Both the position numbers and the translations under genes were made by a program. This document shows, one piece after another, positions 17,945 to 25,597 of a stretch of DNA of 64,000 nt. The notes under the pieces are model-generated. The model had not been told where the DNA came from, did no database searches, and was given only the letters and a program-made list of their open reading frames with translations. The stretch's first letter is position 1. Every line of letters begins with the position of its first letter. This stretch comes from Schumannella sp. 10F1B-5-1 (GTDB taxonomy: Bacteria; Actinomycetota; Actinomycetes; Actinomycetales; Microbacteriaceae), in the NCBI RefSeq assembly GCF_006517535.1, contig NZ_VHQH01000034.1, positions 124,001-188,000 on the forward strand, written 5' to 3'.

Positions 17945-18883
17945 ATGGTGCTCGAGATTGGTCGCATGGGTAACGACGCCGTGACGCGCGCCGAACTGCT
18001 GGCGCGCGGCCTGACCGGATCCGGCATCGCCCGTGCCGTGCATCGTGGCGAATTGATCCGAGTGCGACGGGGTCACTACGCCTCTCCCGAGGACAGCGAC
18101 GACATGATCCGCGCGGTGCGCGTCGGCGGCCGACTCGACTGCGTGTCCGAACTCCGCGCGCGCGGAGTCTGGGTCGTCGACGATCCGACACTGCACGTGC
18201 GGCTGCCGCCCGGCGCCAGCCGACTTCGGGATGCGGACGACCGGAAAGTGCGGATGACCGCGCCGGACATCGCGACGGCTCCGCTACGACTGCATTGGCG
18301 AGAGCTGCGGGCGCCGTCTCAGGCGACGGCATCGCACGTGGGACTCATTGATGCGCTCGTCTCTGCAGCCGGGTGTCTCCCGTCCGGCGAGCTGATCGCC
18401 GCACTCGACAGTGCCTGTCATCAGCGGGTGATCGGCCCGCAGGAGCTTCGTGAAGCGCTCGCGTTGATCGCCGCGCGGCGCCGACCGACCTCCGAGCGTC
18501 TCGACGCCGGCGCGGAGTCGGGTCTCGAGACGATGATCCGCGACCTCTGCGCGCAGCTCGGGCTGCGCGTTCGCATCCAGGTCGAGTTCGACGGCGTCGG
18601 TCGGGTCGACATGTTCGTCGAGGACTGGGTCGTGGTCGAATTGGATGGTCGGGCCCATCACAGCGGCGAGGTCGCCACCCGGGATCGTCGGCGCGACGCG
18701 GTGCACATGGCGCAGGGACGACTGCCACTGAGATTCGTCTTCGCGCAGGTCGTATTCGACCGGCGCTCGGTGGCGCTGGCGATCATCGGCGCCGTGCGGA
18801 CGCACCGCCGCATCGCCGATCGCGCCTACCTCGCCGACCGCGCGTTGCGCCGACTCGCCTACCTGGAGCTCGACCGCGCCTGA
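17945..18883 (+). CDS. AbiEi-like / DUF559 (PD-(D/E)XK-like) protein, repeat-bracketed
   Basis: 312 aa. The N-terminal 45 residues (VTRAELLARGLTGSGIARAV, then GELIRVRRGHYA) match the winged-helix antitoxin-like domain of the type IV AbiEi group. The C-terminal 100 residues match the DUF559 endonuclease-like fold: E191, D222 in GRVDMFVED, and V-E232-L-D234-GRAHH, giving E-x-D where classical enzymes have E-x-K, then RDRRRDAVH. ATG at 17945 is chosen; in-frame codons upstream run through repeat E1 and look non-coding. No AbiEii toxin gene is adjacent. It is flanked almost symmetrically (82 and 83 bases) by palindromic repeats and sits between the 3' ends of glpK and a HAD gene. Function unknown; DNA binding or cleavage is inferred. 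Confidence 0.8.
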   Translation: MVLEIGRMGNDAVTRAELLARGLTGSGIARAVHRGELIRVRRGHYASPEDSDDMIRAVRVGGRLDCVSELRARGVWVVDDPTLHVRLPPGASRLRDADDRKVRMTAPDIATAPLRLHWRELRAPSQATASHVGLIDALVSAAGCLPSGELIAALDSACHQRVIGPQELREALALIAARRRPTSERLDAGAESGLETMIRDLCAQLGLRVRIQVEFDGVGRVDMFVEDWVVVELDGRAHHSGEVATRDRRRDAVHMAQGRLPLRFVFAQVVFDRRSVALAIIGAVRTHRRIADRAYLADRALRRLAYLELDRA

Positions 18884-18966
18884 CCCGCACCGGCGTGTCC
18901 GGTCTGCGGCGTATTCGCACGACGCACACGTCGGGCCCCGCTCCAGTGACCTCCCCGCGGGCGCCC

Positions 18967-19028
18967 AACTCAGGAGATCCGTCGTCAGGATGGGCGCGCG
19001 CCCCAGCTGGCGCCGGATCTCCTGAGTT
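18967..19028. repeat. 62-bp palindromic repeat E2 (downstream of DUF559-type gene)
   Basis: Same length and outer arms as E1, here extended to 14 bp: AACTCAGGAGATCC (18967-18980)/GGATCTCCTGAGTT (19015-19028), with GGGCGCGCGCCCC in the centre. It begins 83 bases after the gene stop and lies 39 bases before the HAD gene stop. Confidence 0.9.
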
Positions 19029-19067
19029 GCATCGAGCGGGGAGGTCGTGGGCCGGCGATGCGGCGGG

Positions 19068-19865
19068 TCAATGGAGCGGGCGCAGGAGGGCGGGGAGCGG
19101 GGCCAGGGTCGGGATGATCGGGATGCCACGGGCTACGGCCTCGGCACGCTCGGCTGGCGTCGCGCGGTCGTGGCGGTCGAGCCAGACGCCGAGCAGACCG
19201 GCGTGAGCGGCGCCCACGGCATCCGTGCGGAAGCGGTCGCCGATATACGCCGCCTCGTGCGGCTCGACACCGAACAGGTCGACGGCGTGGCGGAAGATCG
19301 AGGCGTCGGGCTTCGTGGCGCCGAAGGCACCGCTCGCCACCACGTGCTCGACCCGCGCGGTCAGCTCGACCTGCTCGATCTTGCGGGTCTGGAAGTCGAG
19401 CTCGCCGTTCGTGATGATGCCGATGCGCAGAGGCGGGGAGGCGGGCGCAGCGCCGGCGGGCGCGCCGCCGGTCGCCGCGGTGCCGGCGCGCGTCAGCGCA
19501 TCCAGGCAGACCAGCGCGTCGTCGTGCAGGCGCCACGCCTCGCGATACCGCTCGAAGTAGCGTCCGAACCAGGTCTCGGCGTCGTCGGGGTCGTCGAGCA
19601 CGAGCCCGTAGGGCGCCGCGAAGTCGCGCGCCCGGGCGGCCCGCTGGCCGAGGAAGTCGAGCTCTCCGGCGAGGTAGCGGTGGTAATGGTGCTCCTCGAG
19701 GTCGGTCCAGCGGCGGGCCTCGGCGGTGTCGTCGTCGGCCGACCAGCCCGGCAGCTCGCGGCGATGGCGGGTGATGGCCGCATCCACCGCCGCACGATGC
19801 GCGAACAGGGTGTCGTCGAGGTCGAACAGGGCGACGCGGATGCGCGACCCGCTCACACCGGCCAC
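19068..19865 (-). CDS. HAD-superfamily hydrolase
   Basis: Cytoplasmic phosphatase-like protein (265 aa). Motif I is FDLDDTLF with both catalytic aspartates, motif II is GIITNGE, motif III is the Lys in GATKPDASIF, and motif IV is YIGDRFRTDAVGA: a complete, probably active HAD enzyme of the YjjG/2-haloacid-dehalogenase-like group, with a helical cap between motifs I and II. Substrate unknown. GTG at 19865 is used; GTG at 19856 would overlap the GNAT stop as GTGA and is equally plausible. Probably co-transcribed after trpS and the GNAT gene. Confidence 0.85.
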   Translation of the reverse strand: MAGVSGSRIRVALFDLDDTLFAHRAAVDAAITRHRRELPGWSADDDTAEARRWTDLEEHHYHRYLAGELDFLGQRAARARDFAAPYGLVLDDPDDAETWFGRYFERYREAWRLHDDALVCLDALTRAGTAATGGAPAGAAPASPPLRIGIITNGELDFQTRKIEQVELTARVEHVVASGAFGATKPDASIFRHAVDLFGVEPHEAAYIGDRFRTDAVGAAHAGLLGVWLDRHDRATPAERAEAVARGIPIIPTLAPLPALLRPLH

Positions 19866-20431
19866 CCCGGCTTGACCGCGCGGTCGTCATCGGGGCCGAG
19901 CTCGGCGTGCCACGTGTCGGAGCGCTGCGCCGGCATCCCCTCGGCGCGGCCGGGCGTCGTCTCGAGGAAGGTGAAGCCGAGTCGGCGCGCGATCGCGAGC
20001 GACCCGAGGTTGCCGGCCACCGCCTCCCAGCGATATCGCGGCGCGATGCCCTCGGCGAAGCCCCAGTCGACGACGGCACGCGCCGCCTCGGTCGTGAGGC
20101 CGGCTCCGCGGTTCGGGCCGCCCATCCAGTAGCCCAGGTTCCACTGCCCGTCGGTCCAACGCGGGTCGTCTTCGCGGCGGATTCCGACCATGCCGAGCAG
20201 CTCGCGGCTGCCCGCCGGGCGCAGCGCCCAGGTGAACTCGCGATCCTGCTGCCAGCCGGCGGTCACGTACTCGTTCACGAAGCCGAGCGCGTGCTCGCGC
20301 GTGTAGGGCCACGGCGTCGTCATCCAGTGCTCGAAGACCGGATCGGCGCAGTACTCGGCGATCAGGTCGACGTCGGCGAGCACCGGCAGGTCGAGCACGA
20401 GCCGCTCGGTGCGCAGGGCGACGGGCTTCAC
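19853..20431 (-). CDS. GNAT N-acetyltransferase (RimJ/RimL-like)
   Basis: 192 aa. It opens with the RimJ/RimL pattern LRTERLVLDLPVLAD. The acetyl-CoA region is GYWMGGPNRGAGLTTEAARAVVDWGF, and the C-terminal part has ERY-like YRWEAVAGNLGSLAIARRLGFTF, both classic for ribosomal-protein or small-molecule acetyltransferases. The true acceptor cannot be read. ATG at 20431 follows trpS by 12 bases on the minus strand, suggesting one transcript trpS-GNAT-HAD. Confidence 0.87.
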   Translation of the reverse strand: MKPVALRTERLVLDLPVLADVDLIAEYCADPVFEHWMTTPWPYTREHALGFVNEYVTAGWQQDREFTWALRPAGSRELLGMVGIRREDDPRWTDGQWNLGYWMGGPNRGAGLTTEAARAVVDWGFAEGIAPRYRWEAVAGNLGSLAIARRLGFTFLETTPGRAEGMPAQRSDTWHAELGPDDDRAVKPGWPV

Positions 20432-20443
20432 GAGATCACCGGA

Positions 20444-21445
20444 TCAGACCCGCGGCAGCAGGCCCACGCGGTCGTAGGCCGTGCGCAGCGTCACATCGGC
20501 GATCGCGGCGGCGCGGTCGGCGTTGTGGGCGAGCAGACGGTCGAGCTCGGCCGGGTCGTCGAGCAGCTCGAGCGTGCGCGCGCGGATCGGCTCGAACTCG
20601 GCGACCACCGCATCCGCCGTCTCGCTCTTGAGGTCGCCGTAGCCGCGGCCGGCGAACTGCTCCTCGAGGCGGGGGATCGGGGTGCCGGTCACGCCCGACA
20701 GGATCGACAGCAGGTTCGAGACGCCCGGCTTCGCGGCGGGGTCGAAGCGCACCTCGCGGTCGGTGTCGGTGACGGCCGACTTGAGCTTCTTGGCGACGGC
20801 CTTCGGCTCGTCGAGCAGCCACACGATGCCCTGCGGCGACTCGCCCGACTTCGACATCTTCGAGCCCGGGTTCTGCAGGTCGTAGATGCGTGCCGCGTCG
20901 GCCATGATCTTCGCCTCGGGCACCGCGAAGGTGTCGCCGAAACGCGAGTTGAAGCGGGTCGCCAGGTCGCGCGTCAGCTCGACGTGCTGGCGCTGGTCGT
21001 CGCCGACCGGCACGACCTCGGTGTTGTAGAGCAGGATGTCGGCGGCCATCAGCACCGGGTAGGCGAACAGGCCCAGCGTGGTCGCGTCGGCGCCCTGCTT
21101 CTGCGACTTGTCCTTGAACTGGGTCATGCGGGCGGCCTCGCCGTACCCGGTGATCGTGTCGAGGATCCACGCCAGCTGCGGGTGCGCGGCCACGTGCGAC
21201 TGCACGAACAGGATGCTCGACTCCGGGTCGATGCCGGCGGCGATGTACTGCGCGGCGGTGCGGCGGGTCGCATCGCGCAGCTTCGCCGGGTCCTGGGCGA
21301 CCGTGATCGCGTGCAGGTCGACGACGCAGAACACGGCGTCGTACTCGCTCTGCATCTTCTTCCACTGCAGCAGCGCCCCGATGTAGTTGCCGAGGTGGAG
21401 CGAGTCGGCCGAGGGCTGCATGCCGGAGAAGAGTCGAGCGGTCAC
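20444..21445 (-). CDS. trpS: Tryptophanyl-tRNA synthetase
   Basis: Class I aminoacyl-tRNA synthetase (333 aa) charging tRNA-Trp. The HIGH-equivalent is [10 protein letters not shown] near the N-terminus (after FSGMQPSAD), the tryptophan pocket is around [35 protein letters not shown], and the KMSKS loop is intact (SKMSKSGES). Length is normal. GTG start at 21445. First gene of a likely minus-strand unit with the GNAT and HAD genes. Confidence 0.96.
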   Translation of the reverse strand: MTARLFSGMQPSADSLHLGNYIGALLQWKKMQSEYDAVFCVVDLHAITVAQDPAKLRDATRRTAAQYIAAGIDPESSILFVQSHVAAHPQLAWILDTITGYGEAARMTQFKDKSQKQGADATTLGLFAYPVLMAADILLYNTEVVPVGDDQRQHVELTRDLATRFNSRFGDTFAVPEAKIMADAARIYDLQNPGSKMSKSGESPQGIVWLLDEPKAVAKKLKSAVTDTDREVRFDPAAKPGVSNLLSILSGVTGTPIPRLEEQFAGRGYGDLKSETADAVVAEFEPIRARTLELLDDPAELDRLLAHNADRAAAIADVTLRTAYDRVGLLPRV

Positions 21446-21514
21446 CGCCCCAGTCTTTCAGGTCGTGCGGGTGGATGCGTCGAGCCGGCCTCGGTGCCGG
21501 CGTCGGAGCCGGTC

Positions 21515-22348
21515 TCAGAGCTGGTAGTCGACGACGACGGGCGCGTGGTCCGACCAGCGCTCGGCGTAGGACGCCGCGCGGTCGACCGTGTAGGCGACGG
21601 CCTTCTCGGCGAGCGCGCCGGTCGCGAGCTGGTAGTCGATGCGCCATCCGGTGTCGTTGTCGAAGGCCTGGCCGCGGTTCGACCACCACGTGTACGGGCC
21701 CTCGACCTCGCCGGCGAACCGGCGCCCCAGGTCGACCCAGCCGAGGCCGCCGCCGCGGTTGTAGTCGTCGGCCTCCTCGGCGCCGATGAAGCGGTCGAGG
21801 TAGGCGCGCTCCTCAGGCAGGAAGCCGGCCTTCTTGACGTTGCCGCGCCAGTTCTTGATGTCGAGCTTGCGGTGGCCGACGTTGAAGTCGCCCATGACGA
21901 CGGCGAGCGGGTTGTGGGCGGCGAGGGCGGGCAGGCGCTCGCCGAACGCATCCAGGAACTTGAACTTCTCGACCTGCTTGGGGCTGCCGACCTCGCCCGA
22001 GTGCACGTAGGCGCTGACGACGGTGACGATCTGGCCGTCGACCTCGTAGTCGGCCTCGAGCCAGCGGCCGGCGCTGTCGAAGTCGTCGGGGCCGAAGGTG
22101 ACGCGGTGGATGCTGGCCTTGCGACGCGACGCGATCGCGACGCCGGCGCGGCCCTTCGCGGTGGCGGCGTCGTGCAGGATGTCCCACTCCTCGCCGAGCA
22201 GCTCGGTCAGGTGCGAGGTCTCGGCCCGCACCTCCTGCAGGGCGAGGATGTCGACGTCGCGGGTCTCGAGCCAGGGGCCCATCCCGTTGCGGAAGGCGGC
22301 GCGGATGCCGTTGACGTTGACGCTGGCGATGCGGAGGGGGCGGGGCAT
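21515..22348 (-). CDS. xth: Exodeoxyribonuclease III (AP endonuclease family)
   Basis: Metal-dependent DNA-repair nuclease (277 aa) acting at abasic sites and 3' blocks. All family blocks are visible: ASVNVNGIRAA, the metal Glu in LALQEVR, the Tyr in VSAYVHSGEV, GDFNVGHRKLD, GWRIDYQLAT and the final catalytic SDHAPVV. ATG at 22348 lies 6 bases after TAGGCT on the minus strand, predicting leaderless mRNA. Confidence 0.95.
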   Translation of the reverse strand: MPRPLRIASVNVNGIRAAFRNGMGPWLETRDVDILALQEVRAETSHLTELLGEEWDILHDAATAKGRAGVAIASRRKASIHRVTFGPDDFDSAGRWLEADYEVDGQIVTVVSAYVHSGEVGSPKQVEKFKFLDAFGERLPALAAHNPLAVVMGDFNVGHRKLDIKNWRGNVKKAGFLPEERAYLDRFIGAEEADDYNRGGGLGWVDLGRRFAGEVEGPYTWWSNRGQAFDNDTGWRIDYQLATGALAEKAVAYTVDRAASYAERWSDHAPVVVDYQL

Positions 22349-22354
22349 GCATCC

Positions 22355-22360
22355 AGCCTA
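22355..22360 (-). promoter_or_regulatory. -10 element (TAGGCT) of the exonuclease III gene
   Basis: Six bases separate this hexamer from ATG at 22348; no -35 of good fit is seen. Part of a recurrent leaderless arrangement in the window. Confidence 0.5.
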
Positions 22361-22392
22361 GGGATGCCCGCCGACACGACGCCCGCTCCGCG

Positions 22393-23397
22393 TCAGTCGC
22401 GCGCGATGCGCAGCCGCCCGCGCCGGCGCTCGAGCACGCGCCCGCTGGCGTAGCCGTGGTCGGCCAGCAGCACCCGCGCATCCAGGATGCGCTTCTGCAG
22501 GAACACCGGATCGACGACGAGTCCGCGGTCGTCGAGTCCCACGACGACCCAGGCGGCGCCGATGAGGATCACCTGGCAGACGAAGTTGAAGAAGATCAGC
22601 AGACCCAGGATGACGGCGAACGACTTCAGGAGCGGGTTGCTGCCGACGCCGCCGATGATCGCCGCCGAGAACAGCACCTTGAGCACGCCGAGGGCGACCG
22701 CGCCGATGATCGCGCCGCCGCGCAGGCGCTCGAACGGGATGGGCACCCCGGAGAGCACGCGGTAGAGCGCGACGAGGGTCACCGCATCCAGGGCGAACAT
22801 CACCCCGATCGTGACGACGCGGGTCAGCACGAAGCCGATCACCGAGTCGGTGCCGATGCCCAGCCAGCCGAGCACCGTGTCGGTCGCGGTGGTGCCGAAG
22901 TACGACAGCGCCGCCGAGGCGACCAGCACGACGGCGAAGCCGAGCCCGACGACGAGGTCCTTCACCTTGAGCAGCACCGGGTTGCCGGTGAGCGCGGGCA
23001 GCTCGAAGATCACGCGGATGCCGTCGCGCAGCGAGGCGAGGAACCCGAGCGCCGTCACGAGCAGACCGACGAGCGAGATCACGAGAGTGAGACTGAAGGC
23101 GGGCGCGGCGAGCAGCACATCGGGGTCGATCGCGCCGGCGCTGTCGGGTCCGGTCTTGATCAGCCCCGGCACGGCGCCGCCGATCGTCGAGATCAGCTGC
23201 TCGCGCAGCACCTGGTCGCCGCTGATGACGAGCCCGGCGATCGAGAAGCCGGCCCAGATCGCGGCGAAGATGGCGAACAGCGCCTGATAGGCCAGACCGC
23301 TGGCCAGGATCGGGCCGCGCTGGCCGCTGTAGCGCTGGAACACCCGCACGGCGCGGGTCCGCTGCACCCACGCGATGAGCCGCTTCACCCCGTCCAT
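22393..23397 (-). CDS. YihY/BrkB-family inner membrane protein
   Basis: 334 aa with about six predicted membrane helices. The N-terminal block RYSGQRGPILASGLAYQALFAIFAAIWAGFS matches the YihY/virulence-factor BrkB family, followed by helices around LVISLVGLLVTALGFLAS, VVGLGFAVVLVASAALSYF and a late ILGLLIFFNFVCQVILIGAAWV. Once mistaken for ribonuclease BN; no biochemical role is settled. ATG at 23397 follows TAGCGT by 6 bases (leaderless type). Stand-alone gene. Confidence 0.88.
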   Translation of the reverse strand: MDGVKRLIAWVQRTRAVRVFQRYSGQRGPILASGLAYQALFAIFAAIWAGFSIAGLVISGDQVLREQLISTIGGAVPGLIKTGPDSAGAIDPDVLLAAPAFSLTLVISLVGLLVTALGFLASLRDGIRVIFELPALTGNPVLLKVKDLVVGLGFAVVLVASAALSYFGTTATDTVLGWLGIGTDSVIGFVLTRVVTIGVMFALDAVTLVALYRVLSGVPIPFERLRGGAIIGAVALGVLKVLFSAAIIGGVGSNPLLKSFAVILGLLIFFNFVCQVILIGAAWVVVGLDDRGLVVDPVFLQKRILDARVLLADHGYASGRVLERRRGRLRIARD

Positions 23398-23403
23398 GCG
23401 GTC

Positions 23404-23409
23404 ACGCTA
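23404..23409 (-). promoter_or_regulatory. -10 element (TAGCGT) of the YihY-family gene
   Basis: Ends 6 bases before the start codon at 23397 on the minus strand; supports that start and a leaderless transcript. Confidence 0.5.
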
Positions 23410-23622
23410 GCGAAGCGGGGATGCGCATCCCGCCCGTTCTCACGTCGCGCTCAGCCCGCGCAGCTCCCGGCCCCTGCTCGGCCTCGGCGACCGCCCGAAC
23501 CGGCCAGAGGTGCGCGTGCCGTGACCGCGCACGGTCCGCCCGGGCCGACTGGCTAGGCTGACCGGTACCCGTTCGCGGCGCGCCCCCTTCCCACCACCGG
23601 CGCCGCACCAGAAGGAGTCATC

Positions 23623-25266
23623 GTGGAGCTTCGTGGAGTCGGCGTCGGACGCGGCGTCGCGGTCGGTTCGATCCTGAGGATGCCGGAGCCCCTCGCGGCC
23701 CCGGCCGACGAGCAGCACGGCGGCGACGCGGCCGCCGAGAAGCAGAAGGTGCAGGATGCGGTGGCCCGGGTCGCCGCCGACCTGGGCGCCCGCGCCGAGA
23801 AGGCGGGCGGCGAGGCCCAGCAGGTGCTCGAGGCCGCCGTGATGATGGCGCAGGACCCGATGCTCGCCGATGACGTGAGCGCCCGTGTGGATGCCGGCAA
23901 GACCGGCGAGCGCGCTGTTCACGAGGCCTTCGCGTCGTTCCAGGAGCAGCTGGTCGCCCTCGGCGGCTACATGGCCGAGCGCGCGACCGACCTGGCCGAT
24001 GTCGCCCAGCGCATCATCGCGAGCCTGCGCGGCGTGCCGGCGCCCGGTGTTCCCGAGTCGGACACCCCGTTCATCCTGGTCGCCCGCGATCTCGCCCCCG
24101 CCGACACGGCCCTGCTCGACCTGAACAAGGTGCTCGGCCTGGTGACGAGCGACGGCGGCCCGACGAGCCACACGGCGATCCTGGCCCGCTCGAAGTCGAT
24201 CCCGGCGATCGTCGGCGCGACCGGCGCCCTCGACCTCGCCGACGGCACGAGCATCGTGCTGGATGCGGCGGCCGGCGCGGTCGTCGTCGATCCGTCGTCG
24301 GAGCAGGTGGCCGACGCCGAGCAGCGGATCGCCGAGCGCGCGGCGCAGGCCGCCGCGCCGATCACCGACGGCGCCCTGGCCGATGGCACGAAGGTGCCGC
24401 TGCTCGCGAACGTGGGCTCGGCGAAGGACGGCCCGGATGCGGTCGAGCTCGGCGCCGAGGGTGTGGGGCTGTTCCGCACCGAGTTCCTGTTCCTCGACTC
24501 GAGTGAGGCGCCGAGCGTCGAGACCCAGACGGAGCAGTACACGGCGCTGCTGGAGTTCTTCCCGGGCAAGAAGGTCGTCGTGCGCGCGCTGGATGCGGGC
24601 GCCGACAAGCCGCTGAGCTTCCTCAACGACGCCCACGAGGAGAACCCGGCGCTCGGTCTGCGCGGCCTCCGGGCGCTGCGCGCGAGCGAGCAGATCCTGC
24701 ACGACCAGCTGACCGCGCTGAAGAACGCGCAGGATGCGACCGAGGCCGACCTGTGGGTCATGGCGCCCATGGTCGCCGACGCCGAGGAGACGGCCTGGTT
24801 CGTCGAGTACGGCAAGAAGCTCGGGCTCAAGACCGTCGGCGTGATGGCCGAGGTGCCGTCGCTCGCGGTCGTCGCCGACCAGGTGCTCGCGGCCGCCGAC
24901 TTCGTCTCGATCGGCACGAACGATCTCACCCAGTACACGCTCGCCGCCGACCGCATGCTCGGCAGCGTGGCCTCGTATCAGGACCCGTGGCATCCCGCGG
25001 TGCTGCGCCTCGTGAAGGCGCTCGGCGCGGCCGGCGCCGAGGCGGGCAAGGGCGTCGGCATCTGCGGCGAGGCCGCGGCCGACCCGCAGCTCGCCGTGGT
25101 GCTCGTCGGGCTCGGCGCGACGACGCTGTCGATGACCCCGGCGGCGCTCGCCGACGTGCGCGCCGAGCTCGCGACGGTGACGCTCGAGCAGGCGAAGGCC
25201 AAGGCGGCGGCGGCGCTCGGCGCGCGCACGGCGGCCGAGGCGCGAGAGGTCGCGCGCACCGCCTGA
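23623..25266 (+). CDS. ptsI: PTS Enzyme I (PEP-protein phosphotransferase)
   Basis: First enzyme of the PTS (547 aa): takes phosphate from PEP onto its own His and passes it to HPr. The N-terminal HPr-binding domain has VELRGVGVGRGVAVG; the phospho-His swivel is GGPTSHTAILARS (about residue 180). The C-terminal PEP barrel shows VGLFRTEFLFLD, FVSIGTNDLTQYTLAADR and the catalytic Cys in GICGEAAADP. GTG start with GAAGGAG. A TAGGCT hexamer at 23554-23559 may be the -10. No ptsH is adjacent; EIIA/EIIB genes lie at about 46.4-47.3 kb. Confidence 0.95.
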   Translation: MELRGVGVGRGVAVGSILRMPEPLAAPADEQHGGDAAAEKQKVQDAVARVAADLGARAEKAGGEAQQVLEAAVMMAQDPMLADDVSARVDAGKTGERAVHEAFASFQEQLVALGGYMAERATDLADVAQRIIASLRGVPAPGVPESDTPFILVARDLAPADTALLDLNKVLGLVTSDGGPTSHTAILARSKSIPAIVGATGALDLADGTSIVLDAAAGAVVVDPSSEQVADAEQRIAERAAQAAAPITDGALADGTKVPLLANVGSAKDGPDAVELGAEGVGLFRTEFLFLDSSEAPSVETQTEQYTALLEFFPGKKVVVRALDAGADKPLSFLNDAHEENPALGLRGLRALRASEQILHDQLTALKNAQDATEADLWVMAPMVADAEETAWFVEYGKKLGLKTVGVMAEVPSLAVVADQVLAAADFVSIGTNDLTQYTLAADRMLGSVASYQDPWHPAVLRLVKALGAAGAEAGKGVGICGEAAADPQLAVVLVGLGATTLSMTPAALADVRAELATVTLEQAKAKAAAALGARTAAEAREVARTA

Positions 25267-25597
25267 GCGAATCCGCGTGACCCTGCGCGCAGGGTGCCGG
25301 CCGGCGCCGATCGCAGCGCCGATCACGATGCCGGGCGACGCGGGGGTAGACCGGATGTCCGATCGCCCCCGCCTCACCCGCCCATCAACCCCGATCGTGT
25401 CCGGCTCGGACCCGCTCGGAAGCCGGTAATTCGCAAGTGACCCCCGAAGTGGGGACAACTTCTCACGTCATGATTCCGAACCCCCTGTGTCTCTTGGGGT
25501 GACGGAAGTCGAATCCGATGGGGATCGGCGTCGACCGCCGTCGCTTCGAGGGAGATGATGGGAAGAGGCCCGTCTTTCGAGAGAGAAACAAGGGGGA
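25267..25597. other. Intergenic region before the sigma factor gene
   Basis: 331 bases, no gene. It holds a perfect 16-bp palindrome, ACCCTGCGCGCAGGGT (25280-25295), soon after ptsI (possible terminator stem without T-run), and the two-box motif CGTCATGAT/GTCTCTTGGGGTG at 25466-25501, a candidate promoter for the sigma gene. The rest shows nothing recognisable. Confidence 0.6.
25466..25501 (+). promoter_or_regulatory. Two-box motif upstream of the sigma gene
   Basis: CGTCATGAT, 14 bases, GTCTCTTGGGGTG. The identical pair with the same 14-base gap recurs at 27374-27409, just downstream of the gene, on the same strand. ECF factors often drive their own two-box promoters, so this is a candidate autoregulatory promoter. 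Confidence 0.45.

Noticed and set aside
17945-18883. Type IV toxin-antitoxin pair (AbiE)
   Set aside because: Only the antitoxin-like N-terminal domain is present, fused to a DUF559-like part. No AbiEii nucleotidyltransferase gene lies on either side.
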